Origin: Pseudomonadota bacterium
Lineage (GTDB): Bacteria; Pseudomonadota; Alphaproteobacteria; Micropepsales; Micropepsaceae
DNA length: 64,000 nucleotides
Direction: 5' to 3'
Assembly (NCBI GenBank): GCA_018241025.1
Contig: JAFEEQ010000002.1
Span: 45,604-109,603 of the forward strand
Under the pieces are notes generated by a model, which was not told where the DNA came from, searched no databases, and was given only the letters and a program-made list of their open reading frames with translations. Position numbers and translations under genes: made by a program. Shown here piece after piece: positions 43,157 to 52,051 of the stretch (its first letter is position 1; each line of letters opens with the position of its first letter).

Positions 43157-44683
43157 ATGGCCCCCCGTTCGGCCGTGCTCGGCATCGACCGGGGCGGCTT
43201 TCAATTCGGCGTCACCACCATCTTCGAGAACGTCTCGTTCCAGCTGGACGAGGCGCGCACGGCGCTGGTCGGCGAGAACGGGGCGGGGAAATCGACGCTG
43301 CTGAAATGCCTGATGGGCGAATACGAACTGTCGAGCGGCAGCATCGTGCGCTCGCGCGGAACGCGGGTGGGATATGTGCCGCAGGAGATCCCGAGCGAAG
43401 GCGGCACGGAGACGGTGCGCGAGCGGCTGGAGCGCGCGCTGCCGCCGGATGCGCGCGACGATCTGTGGAAGGTCGACGTGCTGTTCGACGAGCTGCGGAT
43501 TCCGCCGGAGGTCGCCGAGCGGCGCTTCGGCGAATTGTCGGGCGGCTGGCAGCGGCTGATGCTGATCGCGGCGGCGAAGCTGTCGGAGCCCGATCTCGTG
43601 ATCCTCGACGAGCCGACCAACCATCTCGACCTCGAGAACATCAACAAGCTGGAAGGCTGGCTCGAGGAAGACCGGCTGCCGATGCTGGTGGTGAGCCATG
43701 ACCGAGAATTTTTGGAACGAACCACGACGCGCACGATCTTCCTGCGCAAGGACGGCGCGCACACCTTCAAGCTGCCCTTCGCGGAGGCGCGCGAGGAGCT
43801 GCTGCGCAAGGACGCGCTCGACGCCAAGCGGCGGGCGCTGGAGGACAAGGAAATCGCGCGGCTGGAGAAGGCCGCGGCGCGCTACAAGGCGTGGGGCGTT
43901 CTGAACTCGAAATTCCACAAGAAGCAGCGCGCGACCGAGAAGCGCATCGAGCGGATCGAGGACAACGCAACGGACGTCTTTCGGCCGAAGAACCGCAAGC
44001 TGGAGCTGAACGACGAAGCGATCGACGCCAAGATCGCGCTGCGGCTGTCGAATCTCGTGGTGAAGACGCCCGACCAGTCGCGCACGCTGATCACCATCGA
44101 CCGGCTGGTGATTCCCGCGGGACAACGGGTGGCGCTGCTGGGACCGAACGGGAGCGGGAAGTCGACGCTGCTGTCGATCCTGTCGAAGAGCTACGACCCC
44201 GAGCAGGAGCACTACGACGGCCGCGCGGCGGTGCGCTACAACCCGGCGACCAGTCTCGTCACCTTCGACCAGCGCATGGCCGACCTTCCGCTCGACATCT
44301 CGCTGCGCGAATACATCAGCCGGGTGAAGACGGTGAACAACGCGGCGGCGGTGGCGATTCTGGCCAAGGCGGGATTTCCGTTCGAGCGGCTGGACGACAA
44401 GATCCGCAAGCTCTCCTTCGGCGAGCAGACGCGGCTGCTGTTCCTCTACATGAAGCTGACCCGGCCGAATTTCTACCTGCTCGACGAGCCGACCAACCAT
44501 CTCGACATCGAGGGGCAGGAGGATCTGGAAGAGCAGCTGGAGCAGTCCGACGTGTCGTGCATCTTCGTGAGCCACGACCGCTATTTCACGCGCACGGCAG
44601 CGACTCGGTTCATCGAGATCAAGCGCGGAAGGCTGGTCGAGATCGAGGATCCGGAGGCGTTCTTCGACGCGCAGGTGGGGTGA
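43157..44683 (+). CDS. ABC-F family ATPase
   Basis: A 508-residue protein with two ABC domains: Walker A GENGAGKST near 39-47 and GPNGSGKST near 329-337, signatures LSGGW and LSFGEQ, and Walker B LVILDEPTNHLD and FYLLDEPTNHLD. The interdomain linker (about 240-290) is Lys/Glu/Arg-rich, as in ribosome-associated ABC-F proteins that rescue stalled ribosomes. No TM domains. Start at ATG 43157; the subfamily cannot be named by eye. Confidence 0.88.
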   Translation: MAPRSAVLGIDRGGFQFGVTTIFENVSFQLDEARTALVGENGAGKSTLLKCLMGEYELSSGSIVRSRGTRVGYVPQEIPSEGGTETVRERLERALPPDARDDLWKVDVLFDELRIPPEVAERRFGELSGGWQRLMLIAAAKLSEPDLVILDEPTNHLDLENINKLEGWLEEDRLPMLVVSHDREFLERTTTRTIFLRKDGAHTFKLPFAEAREELLRKDALDAKRRALEDKEIARLEKAAARYKAWGVLNSKFHKKQRATEKRIERIEDNATDVFRPKNRKLELNDEAIDAKIALRLSNLVVKTPDQSRTLITIDRLVIPAGQRVALLGPNGSGKSTLLSILSKSYDPEQEHYDGRAAVRYNPATSLVTFDQRMADLPLDISLREYISRVKTVNNAAAVAILAKAGFPFERLDDKIRKLSFGEQTRLLFLYMKLTRPNFYLLDEPTNHLDIEGQEDLEEQLEQSDVSCIFVSHDRYFTRTAATRFIEIKRGRLVEIEDPEAFFDAQVG

Positions 44684-44718
44684 GCGGCGGTTGCTTAATG
44701 GGCCGTTCTTCAATCGTC

Positions 44719-44830
44719 ATGGCCGGGCTTGTCCCGGCCATCCAAGAACACCCATGATGCAAAGGCTGCACGCCCGTCGCCTCGTCCTGCGCCGTTCGTG
44801 ATCCTGGATCCCCGGGACAAGCCCGGGGAT
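44719..44830. repeat. Paired REP-like palindromes
   Basis: ATGGCCGGG-CTTGT-CCCGGCCAT (44719-44741) and ATCCCCGGG-ACAAG-CCCGGGGAT (44808-44830) are two perfect palindromes with related GGGCTTGTCCC/GGGACAAGCCC centres in opposite orientation, about 66 nt apart. Together they fill the gap between the ABC-F and VOC genes. This arrangement is a typical intergenic mosaic in alphaproteobacteria. Confidence 0.85.
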
Positions 44831-44860
44831 GACGATCTTTTTGTTGAGAGATATTCGCCC

Positions 44861-45547
44861 ATGCACCTCTCCAAGCCCCGCGTCGATGTCGGGCTCAACA
44901 CCAACAATCTCGATGCCATGCTGGCGTTCTGGCAGGGCGAGATGGGGGTGCCGTTCGATCATGTCCTGCCGATCCGGCGCGGGCAGAAGCAGCACCGGCA
45001 CGACTTGCTGGGCTCGGTTTTGAAGATCAACCACTTCGAGTCGCCCCTGCCCCATGCCGCGCCGGCGGGCTATGCCGAGGTGCTGATCGCACGGCCCGGC
45101 CAGCGCGAGATTCGCGTCGCGAGAGACCCGGAGGGCACCGCCGTCGCGCTGGTGCCGCCGGGGACACTGGGTATCCAGCAGGTCGGCATCAAGCTGAAGG
45201 TGCGCGACCTCGAGGCGCATAAGCGATTCTATCGCGAGGGCCTCGGCCTCAACGAAGCGGCCCATGCCCATGGCGCGACATTCCAAGCCGGCGAGACCAT
45301 GATTCTGCTGGAGGAATCGGATGATGCACCGGCCGACGCGGGCTTCCAGGGCGCCGGCTTCCGCTACATCACCTTCCAGGTCTTCAAGTGCGACGTCGAG
45401 CACGCGCAGATCCTGAAGCATGGCGGGCGCGAGGCGATGGCGCCGACCACGCTCGGAACGACTGCTCGCATTTCGATGGTGCGCGACCCCGACGGCAACT
45501 GGATCGAAATATCGCAGCGCGCTTCCATCACGGGCTCGCTGGAGTAG
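44861..45547 (+). CDS. Tandem VOC-domain protein
   Basis: A 228-residue protein with two VOC domains: the first about residues 5-95 (VGLNTNNLDAMLAFWQGEMG), the second about 103-220 (IKLKVRDLEAHKRFYREGLG; SMVRDPDGNWIEIS). Two domains in one chain are usual for extradiol dioxygenases and fused glyoxalases, but no dioxygenase metal triad was confirmed. Start at ATG 44861. It precedes the Kdo hydroxylase-like gene by 29 bp. Confidence 0.8.
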   Translation: MHLSKPRVDVGLNTNNLDAMLAFWQGEMGVPFDHVLPIRRGQKQHRHDLLGSVLKINHFESPLPHAAPAGYAEVLIARPGQREIRVARDPEGTAVALVPPGTLGIQQVGIKLKVRDLEAHKRFYREGLGLNEAAHAHGATFQAGETMILLEESDDAPADAGFQGAGFRYITFQVFKCDVEHAQILKHGGREAMAPTTLGTTARISMVRDPDGNWIEISQRASITGSLE

Positions 45548-45576
45548 CGCCTTCGGCTTTGCTACAACCCCGCGCC

Positions 45577-46458
45577 ATGGACATCGAACCGATCGCGACG
45601 CTGGAGCTGACCCGCTGGACGGGTCCCTTCGACGACGCGACTCGCGCGGCCGCGCAGGACGCGCTGGAGAGCGGCAAGGTCCTCTATTTTCCGAAGCTGC
45701 CCTTCCTCGTCGGCAACAGCGAGAATTCGCTGCTGACCGATGCGCTGTCGAACGGGCGGGCGAAGAACATCAGCCGCGATCCGGACGGAAAGATCCAGGG
45801 CGATGCCGCTTCGCCGGAGGACAGCGCGCGGCTTTCAGTCATGATGGGCCGCTTCGCCGAGCAGGCGCGCGCGCTCGTGCTCACGCTCTTTCCCGGCTAT
45901 GCCGACCGCATCGACCAGGCGCGCACCTCCTACCGGCCGGTCGAGATCGCCGGGCGCAGCTACAGCCCGCGGACCGACGACAAGCGGCTGCATGTCGACG
46001 CGTTTCCGTCGCGGCCGCAGCGCGGACGGCGCATCCTGCGCGTGTTCTCGAACATCCATCCGATGGGCGGTGCACGCGTCTGGCATGTCGGCGAGCCGTT
46101 CGAAGCGGTGGCGCAGAAATTCGCCGGCAAGGCGCGGCGGCCGCTGCCGCTGGAGCCCTGGCTGTTCGACCTGCTCGGGATCACGCGTGGACGGCGCAGC
46201 GACTACGACTATCTGATGCTCGGGCTCCATGACGGCGCCAAGCTCGACGGCGCCTATCAGAGCAATGCGCCGCAGATCGAGTTCGCCTTTCCCGCCGGCA
46301 CGACCTGGATGTGCTTCACCGACCAGGCGATGCATGCGGCGCTGAAGGGCCAGTTCTGCCTCGAGCAGACTTTCCACCTGCCGATCGAAGCGCTCGCCCA
46401 TCCCGAACGCTCGCCGCTCAGGGTGCTCGAGCGGATGATGGGGCGGGAGCTGATCTGA
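45577..46458 (+). CDS. Kdo hydroxylase-like Fe(II)/2OG oxygenase
   Basis: A 293-residue protein of the KdoO family: the metal motif LHVDAFPSRP (H-x-D near residues 136-138), RRILRVFSNIHPMGGARVWH near 151-170, and the C-terminal His near TDQAMHAALKGQF. KdoO adds a 3-hydroxyl to Kdo in LPS inner core. Fits the envelope-modification genes at 4017-6978. Confidence 0.85.
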   Translation: MDIEPIATLELTRWTGPFDDATRAAAQDALESGKVLYFPKLPFLVGNSENSLLTDALSNGRAKNISRDPDGKIQGDAASPEDSARLSVMMGRFAEQARALVLTLFPGYADRIDQARTSYRPVEIAGRSYSPRTDDKRLHVDAFPSRPQRGRRILRVFSNIHPMGGARVWHVGEPFEAVAQKFAGKARRPLPLEPWLFDLLGITRGRRSDYDYLMLGLHDGAKLDGAYQSNAPQIEFAFPAGTTWMCFTDQAMHAALKGQFCLEQTFHLPIEALAHPERSPLRVLERMMGRELI

Positions 46459-46461
46459 GCT

Positions 46462-47316
46462 TCAGTTCCAGAACGCGGCGATGCGTTCGCCTTCGGCGCG
46501 GCCCTGGACCGCGCCGGCGAGCGCGACATCGCCGCGGCGGCGCGAATCCATCAGGTTGGGTCCGAAGGCCTCGCGGCAATTCGCATCGGGGATGATGAGT
46601 TCGGCGGCAACGCCGGCGGCCCGCAGCGCCGCAACTTCGGACTCGGCCCGCGCCTTCATGAATTCGAGACCGAGATTGCCGATCACGGCGATGCAGAGCA
46701 CGCGCTCGTAATTCCGGCCGAGATCGAAATTCGTTCCGGAGCGCATGCCGCCGTCGATGTAGCGGCGGCCGTGGATGGTGATCGGCGGGAAGATGCCGGG
46801 AACCGAGCAGCTCGACGCGATGGCGTGGCCGAGATCGACGCCCGACGATTCTTCCCAGACGACGAAACTGCCGTCTTCGGCATCGACCGCGGTGCAGGCG
46901 AAACCGTGCGGCCAGGTATCGCCGGCGATGGAGCCGAAACTGGCGATGAACTGCTCCTCGGCCATGGTCTCAGCGGCAAGCGCGAAGGCGCCGATCTCCG
47001 ACAGCAGCGCGCGGGGCATTTCGCCGGTGGCGGGACGCTGCGCCATCAGGCGCATCAGGGGACCAAGATCGGGCGGCGCGCGATCGGCCTTGGGGCCGCG
47101 CTCGCGTGCCGCTTGCTCGACCTGCGCACGGACGAACGATTCGGCCGGGCGGCCCGTCGCCAGTGCCGCGCCGACGAAGGAGCCTGCAGAGGTGCCGACG
47201 ATGCGATTGGCGTCGGCCAGGCGCACGCCGCGCTCGGCAAGGCCGGCAGCCAGTCCGAGTTCCCACGCAATCCCCACGGGTCCACCGCCGCCGAGTATCA
47301 GTGCCCTGCCCGCCAT
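46462..47316 (-). CDS. Patatin-like phospholipase
   Basis: A 284-residue patatin-like enzyme: oxyanion loop LGGGGPVGIAWELG near 7-20, nucleophile elbow GTSAG near residues 41-45, and DGG (Asp of the dyad) in RYIDGGMRSG near 186-195. Likely cleaves phospholipid or acyl esters. Divergent from mlaE; start at ATG 47316. No signal peptide seen, so probably cytoplasmic or membrane-attached. Confidence 0.85.
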   Translation of the reverse strand: MAGRALILGGGGPVGIAWELGLAAGLAERGVRLADANRIVGTSAGSFVGAALATGRPAESFVRAQVEQAARERGPKADRAPPDLGPLMRLMAQRPATGEMPRALLSEIGAFALAAETMAEEQFIASFGSIAGDTWPHGFACTAVDAEDGSFVVWEESSGVDLGHAIASSCSVPGIFPPITIHGRRYIDGGMRSGTNFDLGRNYERVLCIAVIGNLGLEFMKARAESEVAALRAAGVAAELIIPDANCREAFGPNLMDSRRRGDVALAGAVQGRAEGERIAAFWN

Positions 47317-47389
47317 GTTCCCGTTCCCGCCCTTTTTTGACAGCGGCAGCATGGCCTTAAGACCCGGCGACGGCTAGAGTTTTGCCGGG

Positions 47390-48547
47390 ATGAGCACCGC
47401 ACATGACACGCAGGACGACGCCCGCGCGCGGGTTCGGACCGAACGCAAGGCGCGCAGCCTTCGCCTGATGGCCGAAGGTCAGTGGACGACGCGGGAGGCG
47501 GCGGCACTCGATGCCGAGCTGCGCCGCATCGATCTCGGCGACGCGACCGACGCGGTGATCGACGGTTCGGGGCTCGAGCGCATCGACAGCGCGGGGGCCT
47601 GGCTCCTGGTCCGGACCAAGCGCGACTGGGAACAGCGCGGCACACGTGTGGCGCCGATCGTGCTGGACGATGTCTACAACGCACTGCTGCACGCGGTGGA
47701 GCACGAGCACACCGCGCCGCCGGTGACGATCCACGACCAGCATACGCTGCAGGCCTTCGTCGGACGCGTCGGCAAGGCGACGGTCCACGGGCTGCAGCAG
47801 GGCGTCGGCATTCTCGGCTATCTCGGCCGCGTCACCGTCGAGGTGACGGAAGCGATCTACCATCCGCGCGGCAATCTGAAGTTCGCCGCGCTGGTCCACC
47901 AGGTGGAAGAGACGGGCATCAATGCGCTGCCGATCGTCGGCCTCCTGTCGTTCCTGATCGGCATCGTGCTCGCCTATCAGGGCGCGGACCAGTTGAAGCG
48001 CTTCGGCGCGGAGGTGTTCACGATCAACCTCCTGGGCGTCGGCCTCCTGCGCGAGCTGGGCGGTCTCGTGACCGCGATCATCGTCGCGGGGCGTTCGGGT
48101 TCGGCGTTCACGGCGCAGATCGGCACGATGCGGGTCAACGAAGAGATCGATGCGATGGAGACCATCGGCATCAACACGGTCGATGCGCTCGTCCTGCCGC
48201 GCATTCTCGGGCTCGTCATCGCCCTGCCCTTCCTCACCTTCTATGCCGACGTCATGGGCCTCCTGGGCGGCGCGGTGATGTGCTATTTCGACCTCGGGAT
48301 CACCGTTCCGGTGTTCATGCGCCAGCTCCAGGATGCGATCTCGGTCAACACCTTCATGGTCGGCATGATCAAGGCGCCTGTCTTCGCCTTCATCATCGGC
48401 CTGGTCGGCTGCTTCGAGGGCCTGCAGGTGGAGCGCAACGCGGCGAGCGTCGGCAAGCTGACCACGCGTTCGGTGGTGGAATCGATCTTCCTCGTCATCG
48501 TGCTCGATGCCGGGTTCTCCATCCTGTTCTCGATCATAGGGATCTGA
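47390..48547 (+). CDS. mlaE: MlaE-type permease with N-terminal STAS domain
   Basis: A 385-residue protein: a STAS-like domain (about 20-120) fused to an MlaE permease with about five TM helices (GLLSFLIGIVLAYQGADQLK; GLVTAIIVAGRSGSAFTAQI; MRVNEEIDAMETIG coupling helix). MlaE with MlaF ATPase and MlaD moves phospholipids between inner and outer membranes. In E. coli the STAS protein MlaB is separate; here it is fused. Heads the operon. Confidence 0.92.
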   Translation: MSTAHDTQDDARARVRTERKARSLRLMAEGQWTTREAAALDAELRRIDLGDATDAVIDGSGLERIDSAGAWLLVRTKRDWEQRGTRVAPIVLDDVYNALLHAVEHEHTAPPVTIHDQHTLQAFVGRVGKATVHGLQQGVGILGYLGRVTVEVTEAIYHPRGNLKFAALVHQVEETGINALPIVGLLSFLIGIVLAYQGADQLKRFGAEVFTINLLGVGLLRELGGLVTAIIVAGRSGSAFTAQIGTMRVNEEIDAMETIGINTVDALVLPRILGLVIALPFLTFYADVMGLLGGAVMCYFDLGITVPVFMRQLQDAISVNTFMVGMIKAPVFAFIIGLVGCFEGLQVERNAASVGKLTTRSVVESIFLVIVLDAGFSILFSIIGI

Positions 48548-48550
48548 GCG

Positions 48551-49306
48551 ATGGAGAAGGACGTCGTCATCAAAATCCGCGGACTGGTCAACGGCTTCGG
48601 CTCGCAGATCCTGCACGACCATCTGGATCTCGACGTCTATCGCGGCGAAGTGCTCGGCGTGGTCGGCGGCTCGGGCACCGGAAAGTCGGTGCTGCTGCGC
48701 TCGATCATCGGGCTGAACCAGATCCGCTCCGGCACGATCGAGGTCTTCGGCAAGGACACGTCGAAACTGAACGACATGCAGATGCGCGACATCGAGATGC
48801 GCTGGGGCGTGCTGTTCCAGGAAGGCGCACTGTTCTCCTCCCAGACCATCGCCGAGAACATCCAGGTGCCGATGCGGGAATATCTCGACATGCCGCAGCA
48901 GCTGATGAACGAGATCGCCTCGATGAAGCTGTCGATGGTCGGGCTGCCGGAGAACGCGGCGGTGAAATATCCCTCGGAGCTCTCGGGCGGCATGAAGAAG
49001 CGCGCCGGCCTCGCACGGGCGCTGGCGCTCGATCCCGACATCGTCTTCCTCGACGAGCCGACCGCCGGCCTCGATCCGATCTCGGCCAACATGTTCGACG
49101 AGCTGATCAAGGATCTGCAGAAGAGCCTGAAGCTCACGGTGTTCATGGTGACGCACGATCTCGACACGCTGCGCGCCACGACCGACCGGATCGCCGTCCT
49201 GGTCGACAGGAAGATCGTCGTCGGCACGATCGACGAGCTGCGGAAAAATCCGCATCCATGGATCCAGGAATATTTTTCAGGCCCGCGCGGGCGCGCCGCG
49301 GCCTGA
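48551..49306 (+). CDS. mlaF: MlaF-type ABC ATPase
   Basis: A 251-residue ATPase: Walker A GGSGTGKSV near residues 39-47, signature LSGGMKKRAGLARAL near 141-155, Walker B DIVFLDEPTAGLD near 160-172, and an ATP-dependent H-loop MVTHD near 198-202. Three nt after mlaE. Powers the lipid transporter. Confidence 0.93.
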   Translation: MEKDVVIKIRGLVNGFGSQILHDHLDLDVYRGEVLGVVGGSGTGKSVLLRSIIGLNQIRSGTIEVFGKDTSKLNDMQMRDIEMRWGVLFQEGALFSSQTIAENIQVPMREYLDMPQQLMNEIASMKLSMVGLPENAAVKYPSELSGGMKKRAGLARALALDPDIVFLDEPTAGLDPISANMFDELIKDLQKSLKLTVFMVTHDLDTLRATTDRIAVLVDRKIVVGTIDELRKNPHPWIQEYFSGPRGRAAA

Positions 49307-49321
49307 TTTGGGGGAGAAGCG

Positions 49322-50197
49322 ATGGAAACCAAGGCAAACTACGTCGCCGTCGGCGCCTTCGTCCTGGCCTGCATGCTGGCGCTGGTCGTCACCGTGCTGT
49401 GGCTGGCGGGCGTGCAGTACAGCCAGGAATACGTCTACTACACGACGAAGTTCACCGGCTCGGTCTCCGGCCTCGGCAAGGGAACGGTGGTCCGTTACAA
49501 TGGCCTCGAGGTCGGACGGGTGGAAAATCTCGGCTTCGCGCCGAACGATCCGTCGAGCGTGATCGTGACGCTCGAAGTCCGGCCCGACCTGTCGATCTAC
49601 AACGACGCGACGGCGTCGATCGCGAGTCAGGGTCTGACCGGCGGCTCTTATGTGGAGATCATCGGCGGCAAGAAGCGCGCCGAGGAAGACAAGCTGCCGC
49701 AAACCACGAGCAAGCCCTATCCCGAGATCAAGTCGGTGCCGTCGACCTGGGCGGTTCTCCAGGAATCCGCGCCCGAGGTGGTGCACAAGGTCAACCTGAT
49801 CGCCGACAAGCTGAACAAGCTGCTCGATGACAAGAACCGCGCCGCCTTCAGCCATATCCTCGCCAACCTCGATACCATCACTTCGACGATGGCCGCGCGT
49901 TCCGCCGATCTCGATGCCACGCTGCGCAACACCAACGAGGCGACGCGCAACCTGGCGATCGCCTCGCGCGACCTCGATCCGACCTTGAAGCAGGCCAACG
50001 CCACGCTGCTGAAGCTCGACAAGCTCTCCACCGACGCGGACGCCGTCGTCACCGGCGACGGCATCGCCCAGCTCTCGGCACTGGTCGCGGATTCGCGGCG
50101 CCTCGTGACAAGTCTCACCAGCCTTTCCGATCAACTCAATCGCGAGCCGACCCGTGTGATCTTCGGCGACCGGCGCAAGGGGTACACTCCGAAATGA
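49322..50197 (+). CDS. mlaD: MlaD/MCE domain protein
   Basis: A 291-residue protein: one N-terminal TM helix (about 7-28), an MCE domain (about 40-120: TGSVSGLGKGTVVRYNGLEVG, then VIVTLEVRPDLSI), and a helical C-terminal region with ATL/LDAT-type repeats. It forms the periplasmic hexameric ring of the Mla transporter. GGGGGAG precedes ATG 49322. No MlaC gene follows; the lipoprotein next door may take part. Confidence 0.92.
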   Translation: METKANYVAVGAFVLACMLALVVTVLWLAGVQYSQEYVYYTTKFTGSVSGLGKGTVVRYNGLEVGRVENLGFAPNDPSSVIVTLEVRPDLSIYNDATASIASQGLTGGSYVEIIGGKKRAEEDKLPQTTSKPYPEIKSVPSTWAVLQESAPEVVHKVNLIADKLNKLLDDKNRAAFSHILANLDTITSTMAARSADLDATLRNTNEATRNLAIASRDLDPTLKQANATLLKLDKLSTDADAVVTGDGIAQLSALVADSRRLVTSLTSLSDQLNREPTRVIFGDRRKGYTPK

Positions 50198-50832
50198 GCG
50201 ACATCCTGTTCAACCGCCGCAGCCTGTTCGCCGTCGCTGGCGCCGCCGCAGCACTCTCCGCCTGCTCCAACCTGATCGGCCCGCCCGAGCCGCCGCCGCT
50301 CTATCTGCTCAAACCCACGCCGCCGCCGGCGAACGGCGGACCGCAGGCGCCATGGCAGTTGTCGATCGTCCTGCCGGTCGCGCCGCAGAGCATCGACACC
50401 GACCGGATCGTCATCCTGCAGCCAGGCGACCGCATGGATTTCTATGCCAACGCGGCGTGGCAGGATCGCGTGCCGTTCCTTGTGCAGAGCGCGCTGATCG
50501 ACGCCTTCGAGGCCGATGGGCGCGTGAAGGGAATCGGCCGCGACACGGACGGCCTCAAATCGGACTATCTGCTCGAAAGCGATATCCGCGACTTCCAGGC
50601 GCAATACAGTGTCGCTGACGGCATCCCGACCATCGAGGTGCGGATCGTGGCGCGCCTCATCGCGGCCCGTGGACGCTCGATCTCGAGTTCGCTCAGCGCC
50701 CGCAGCGAAGTACAGGCGAGCGAGAACAGCATCCCGGCGGCGGTGACGGCGTTCAATCAGGCCCTGGGGGCTGTGATCCACCAGATCGTCGACTGGGCCG
50801 CCACCCAGCCGGCGCCGCCAAAGCCGCAATAG
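50194..50832 (+). CDS. ABC-type transport auxiliary lipoprotein (PqiC-like)
   Basis: A 212-residue lipoprotein: LSAC lipobox (Cys near residue 24), then a proline-rich linker and the auxiliary-lipoprotein core (WQLSIVLPVAPQSIDTDRIV; AAWQDRVPFLVQSALIDAFE). Known partners of MCE transporters (PqiC/YmbA type). Its ATG overlaps the mlaD stop by 4 nt. Confidence 0.87.
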   Translation: MSDILFNRRSLFAVAGAAAALSACSNLIGPPEPPPLYLLKPTPPPANGGPQAPWQLSIVLPVAPQSIDTDRIVILQPGDRMDFYANAAWQDRVPFLVQSALIDAFEADGRVKGIGRDTDGLKSDYLLESDIRDFQAQYSVADGIPTIEVRIVARLIAARGRSISSSLSARSEVQASENSIPAAVTAFNQALGAVIHQIVDWAATQPAPPKPQ

Positions 50833-50886
50833 GGAACTTTCCCCGCCGCGCCTCGTTTTCTTCCCAGAGAATATGGGAGATTTACG

Positions 50887-51066
50887 ATGCTGCGTTGGGC
50901 GCTTTTCTTTCTGTTGATCGGTCTGGTCGCGGGCGTGCTGGGTTTCGGCGGCATTGCCGGCGCGTCCTTCGCGATCGCCAAGCTTCTCTTCTTCGTGTTC
51001 ATGCTGGTGTTCCTGGTCCTGCTTATCGCGGGGCTGACCGTGGCGCGACGGGTGAGCGGCGGGTGA
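50887..51066 (+). CDS. DUF1328 small membrane protein
   Basis: A 59-residue protein with two TM helices joined by a Gly-rich turn: [20 protein letters not shown] and [20 protein letters not shown], ending in RR. Shape and sequence match DUF1328. GGGAG precedes ATG 50887. Too short for many gene callers. Same operon as the lipid transporter; function unknown. Confidence 0.9.
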   Translation: MLRWALFFLLIGLVAGVLGFGGIAGASFAIAKLLFFVFMLVFLVLLIAGLTVARRVSGG

Positions 51067-51076
51067 GGCGACGGCC

Positions 51077-52045
51077 ATGAGCCAGGCCTTCCGTCTCGGG
51101 TTCGAGCTTTATGCCGGCGACGAAAAGGCCTCGGCCAGCGATGCCCATTGGGCGCTGAGCGCGCTCGATCCGTCGACGCCCGTGCTGTGTGGGCGGTTCA
51201 CCGCATCGGACCATGCCGAGATTCCGTATCGCCTGTGGCCGGCGCGCCGACCGCGCGCGCTGATTCTTCTCTTGCATGGCGCGACGGACTACTCCGGCGC
51301 TTTCGACGAGATCGGCCCGCGTTTCGCGGCGGCAGGTCTCACTGCACTTGCCATCGACCAGCGCGGCTTCGGCGCCACGGCTTCGCGCGGACAATGGCGC
51401 GGCAAGAACCGCATGATCCGCGATGCGATCGAGGCGGTGCATTTCCTCAAGCGGCGCGCGACGGCCGATCTGCCGGTGTTCATCCTCGGCGAGAGCATGG
51501 GCGCGGCGCTGGCAGTGCATGTCGCGGCGCGGGCTCCCGATCTCGAACTCGCGGGACTTGTCCTGTCGGCGCCGGGCGCGATTTCCGGCACATGGCGGCG
51601 CGTCTTCGGTTCGTTCCTGACCCGCGTGCTGCGCTTCCTGATACCCAATGCCGGCTTCATCATCGAACGGCTGAACGCGTGGGAGTTCACGCCCGCGGCG
51701 GCGATCCGCCTGCTGAGCGATCCGATGGTGCTGCGCCGGGTGAAGCCCGCGATGCTGTTCGGCCTGTTCAAGCTGTCGCGCAGCGCGGTCGACGAGGCCG
51801 AACATGTGCACGTGCCGGTCCTGACCATGGTCGGCAGCCGCGAGGACATCCTGCGGGTCGCCTGCATCGAGCGGCTGCATGCCGGACTTTCCGGGGTGAA
51901 GATGTGGCAGCGCTTCCGCGACGGGCCGCATCTGCTGCTGCACTGGAAGCACAGCGACCGCGTCATCGGCACCGTGCTGCGTTGGCTCGACGCGCGCCTG
52001 TCACGCCGGGTGTATAAAGAGCCTCGCCTGATTCAATCCGCGTGA
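51077..52045 (+). CDS. Alpha/beta hydrolase (monoacylglycerol lipase-like)
   Basis: A 322-residue alpha/beta hydrolase: oxyanion loop LLHGATDYSG near residues 65-74, nucleophile elbow GESMGAALA near 140-148, with acid/base Asp and His expected near DILR and DGPHLLLHW at the C-terminus. Ten nt after the DUF1328 gene. It fits the lipid-turnover theme of this operon. Confidence 0.85.
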   Translation: MSQAFRLGFELYAGDEKASASDAHWALSALDPSTPVLCGRFTASDHAEIPYRLWPARRPRALILLLHGATDYSGAFDEIGPRFAAAGLTALAIDQRGFGATASRGQWRGKNRMIRDAIEAVHFLKRRATADLPVFILGESMGAALAVHVAARAPDLELAGLVLSAPGAISGTWRRVFGSFLTRVLRFLIPNAGFIIERLNAWEFTPAAAIRLLSDPMVLRRVKPAMLFGLFKLSRSAVDEAEHVHVPVLTMVGSREDILRVACIERLHAGLSGVKMWQRFRDGPHLLLHWKHSDRVIGTVLRWLDARLSRRVYKEPRLIQSA

Positions 52046-52051
52046 GGAAGC

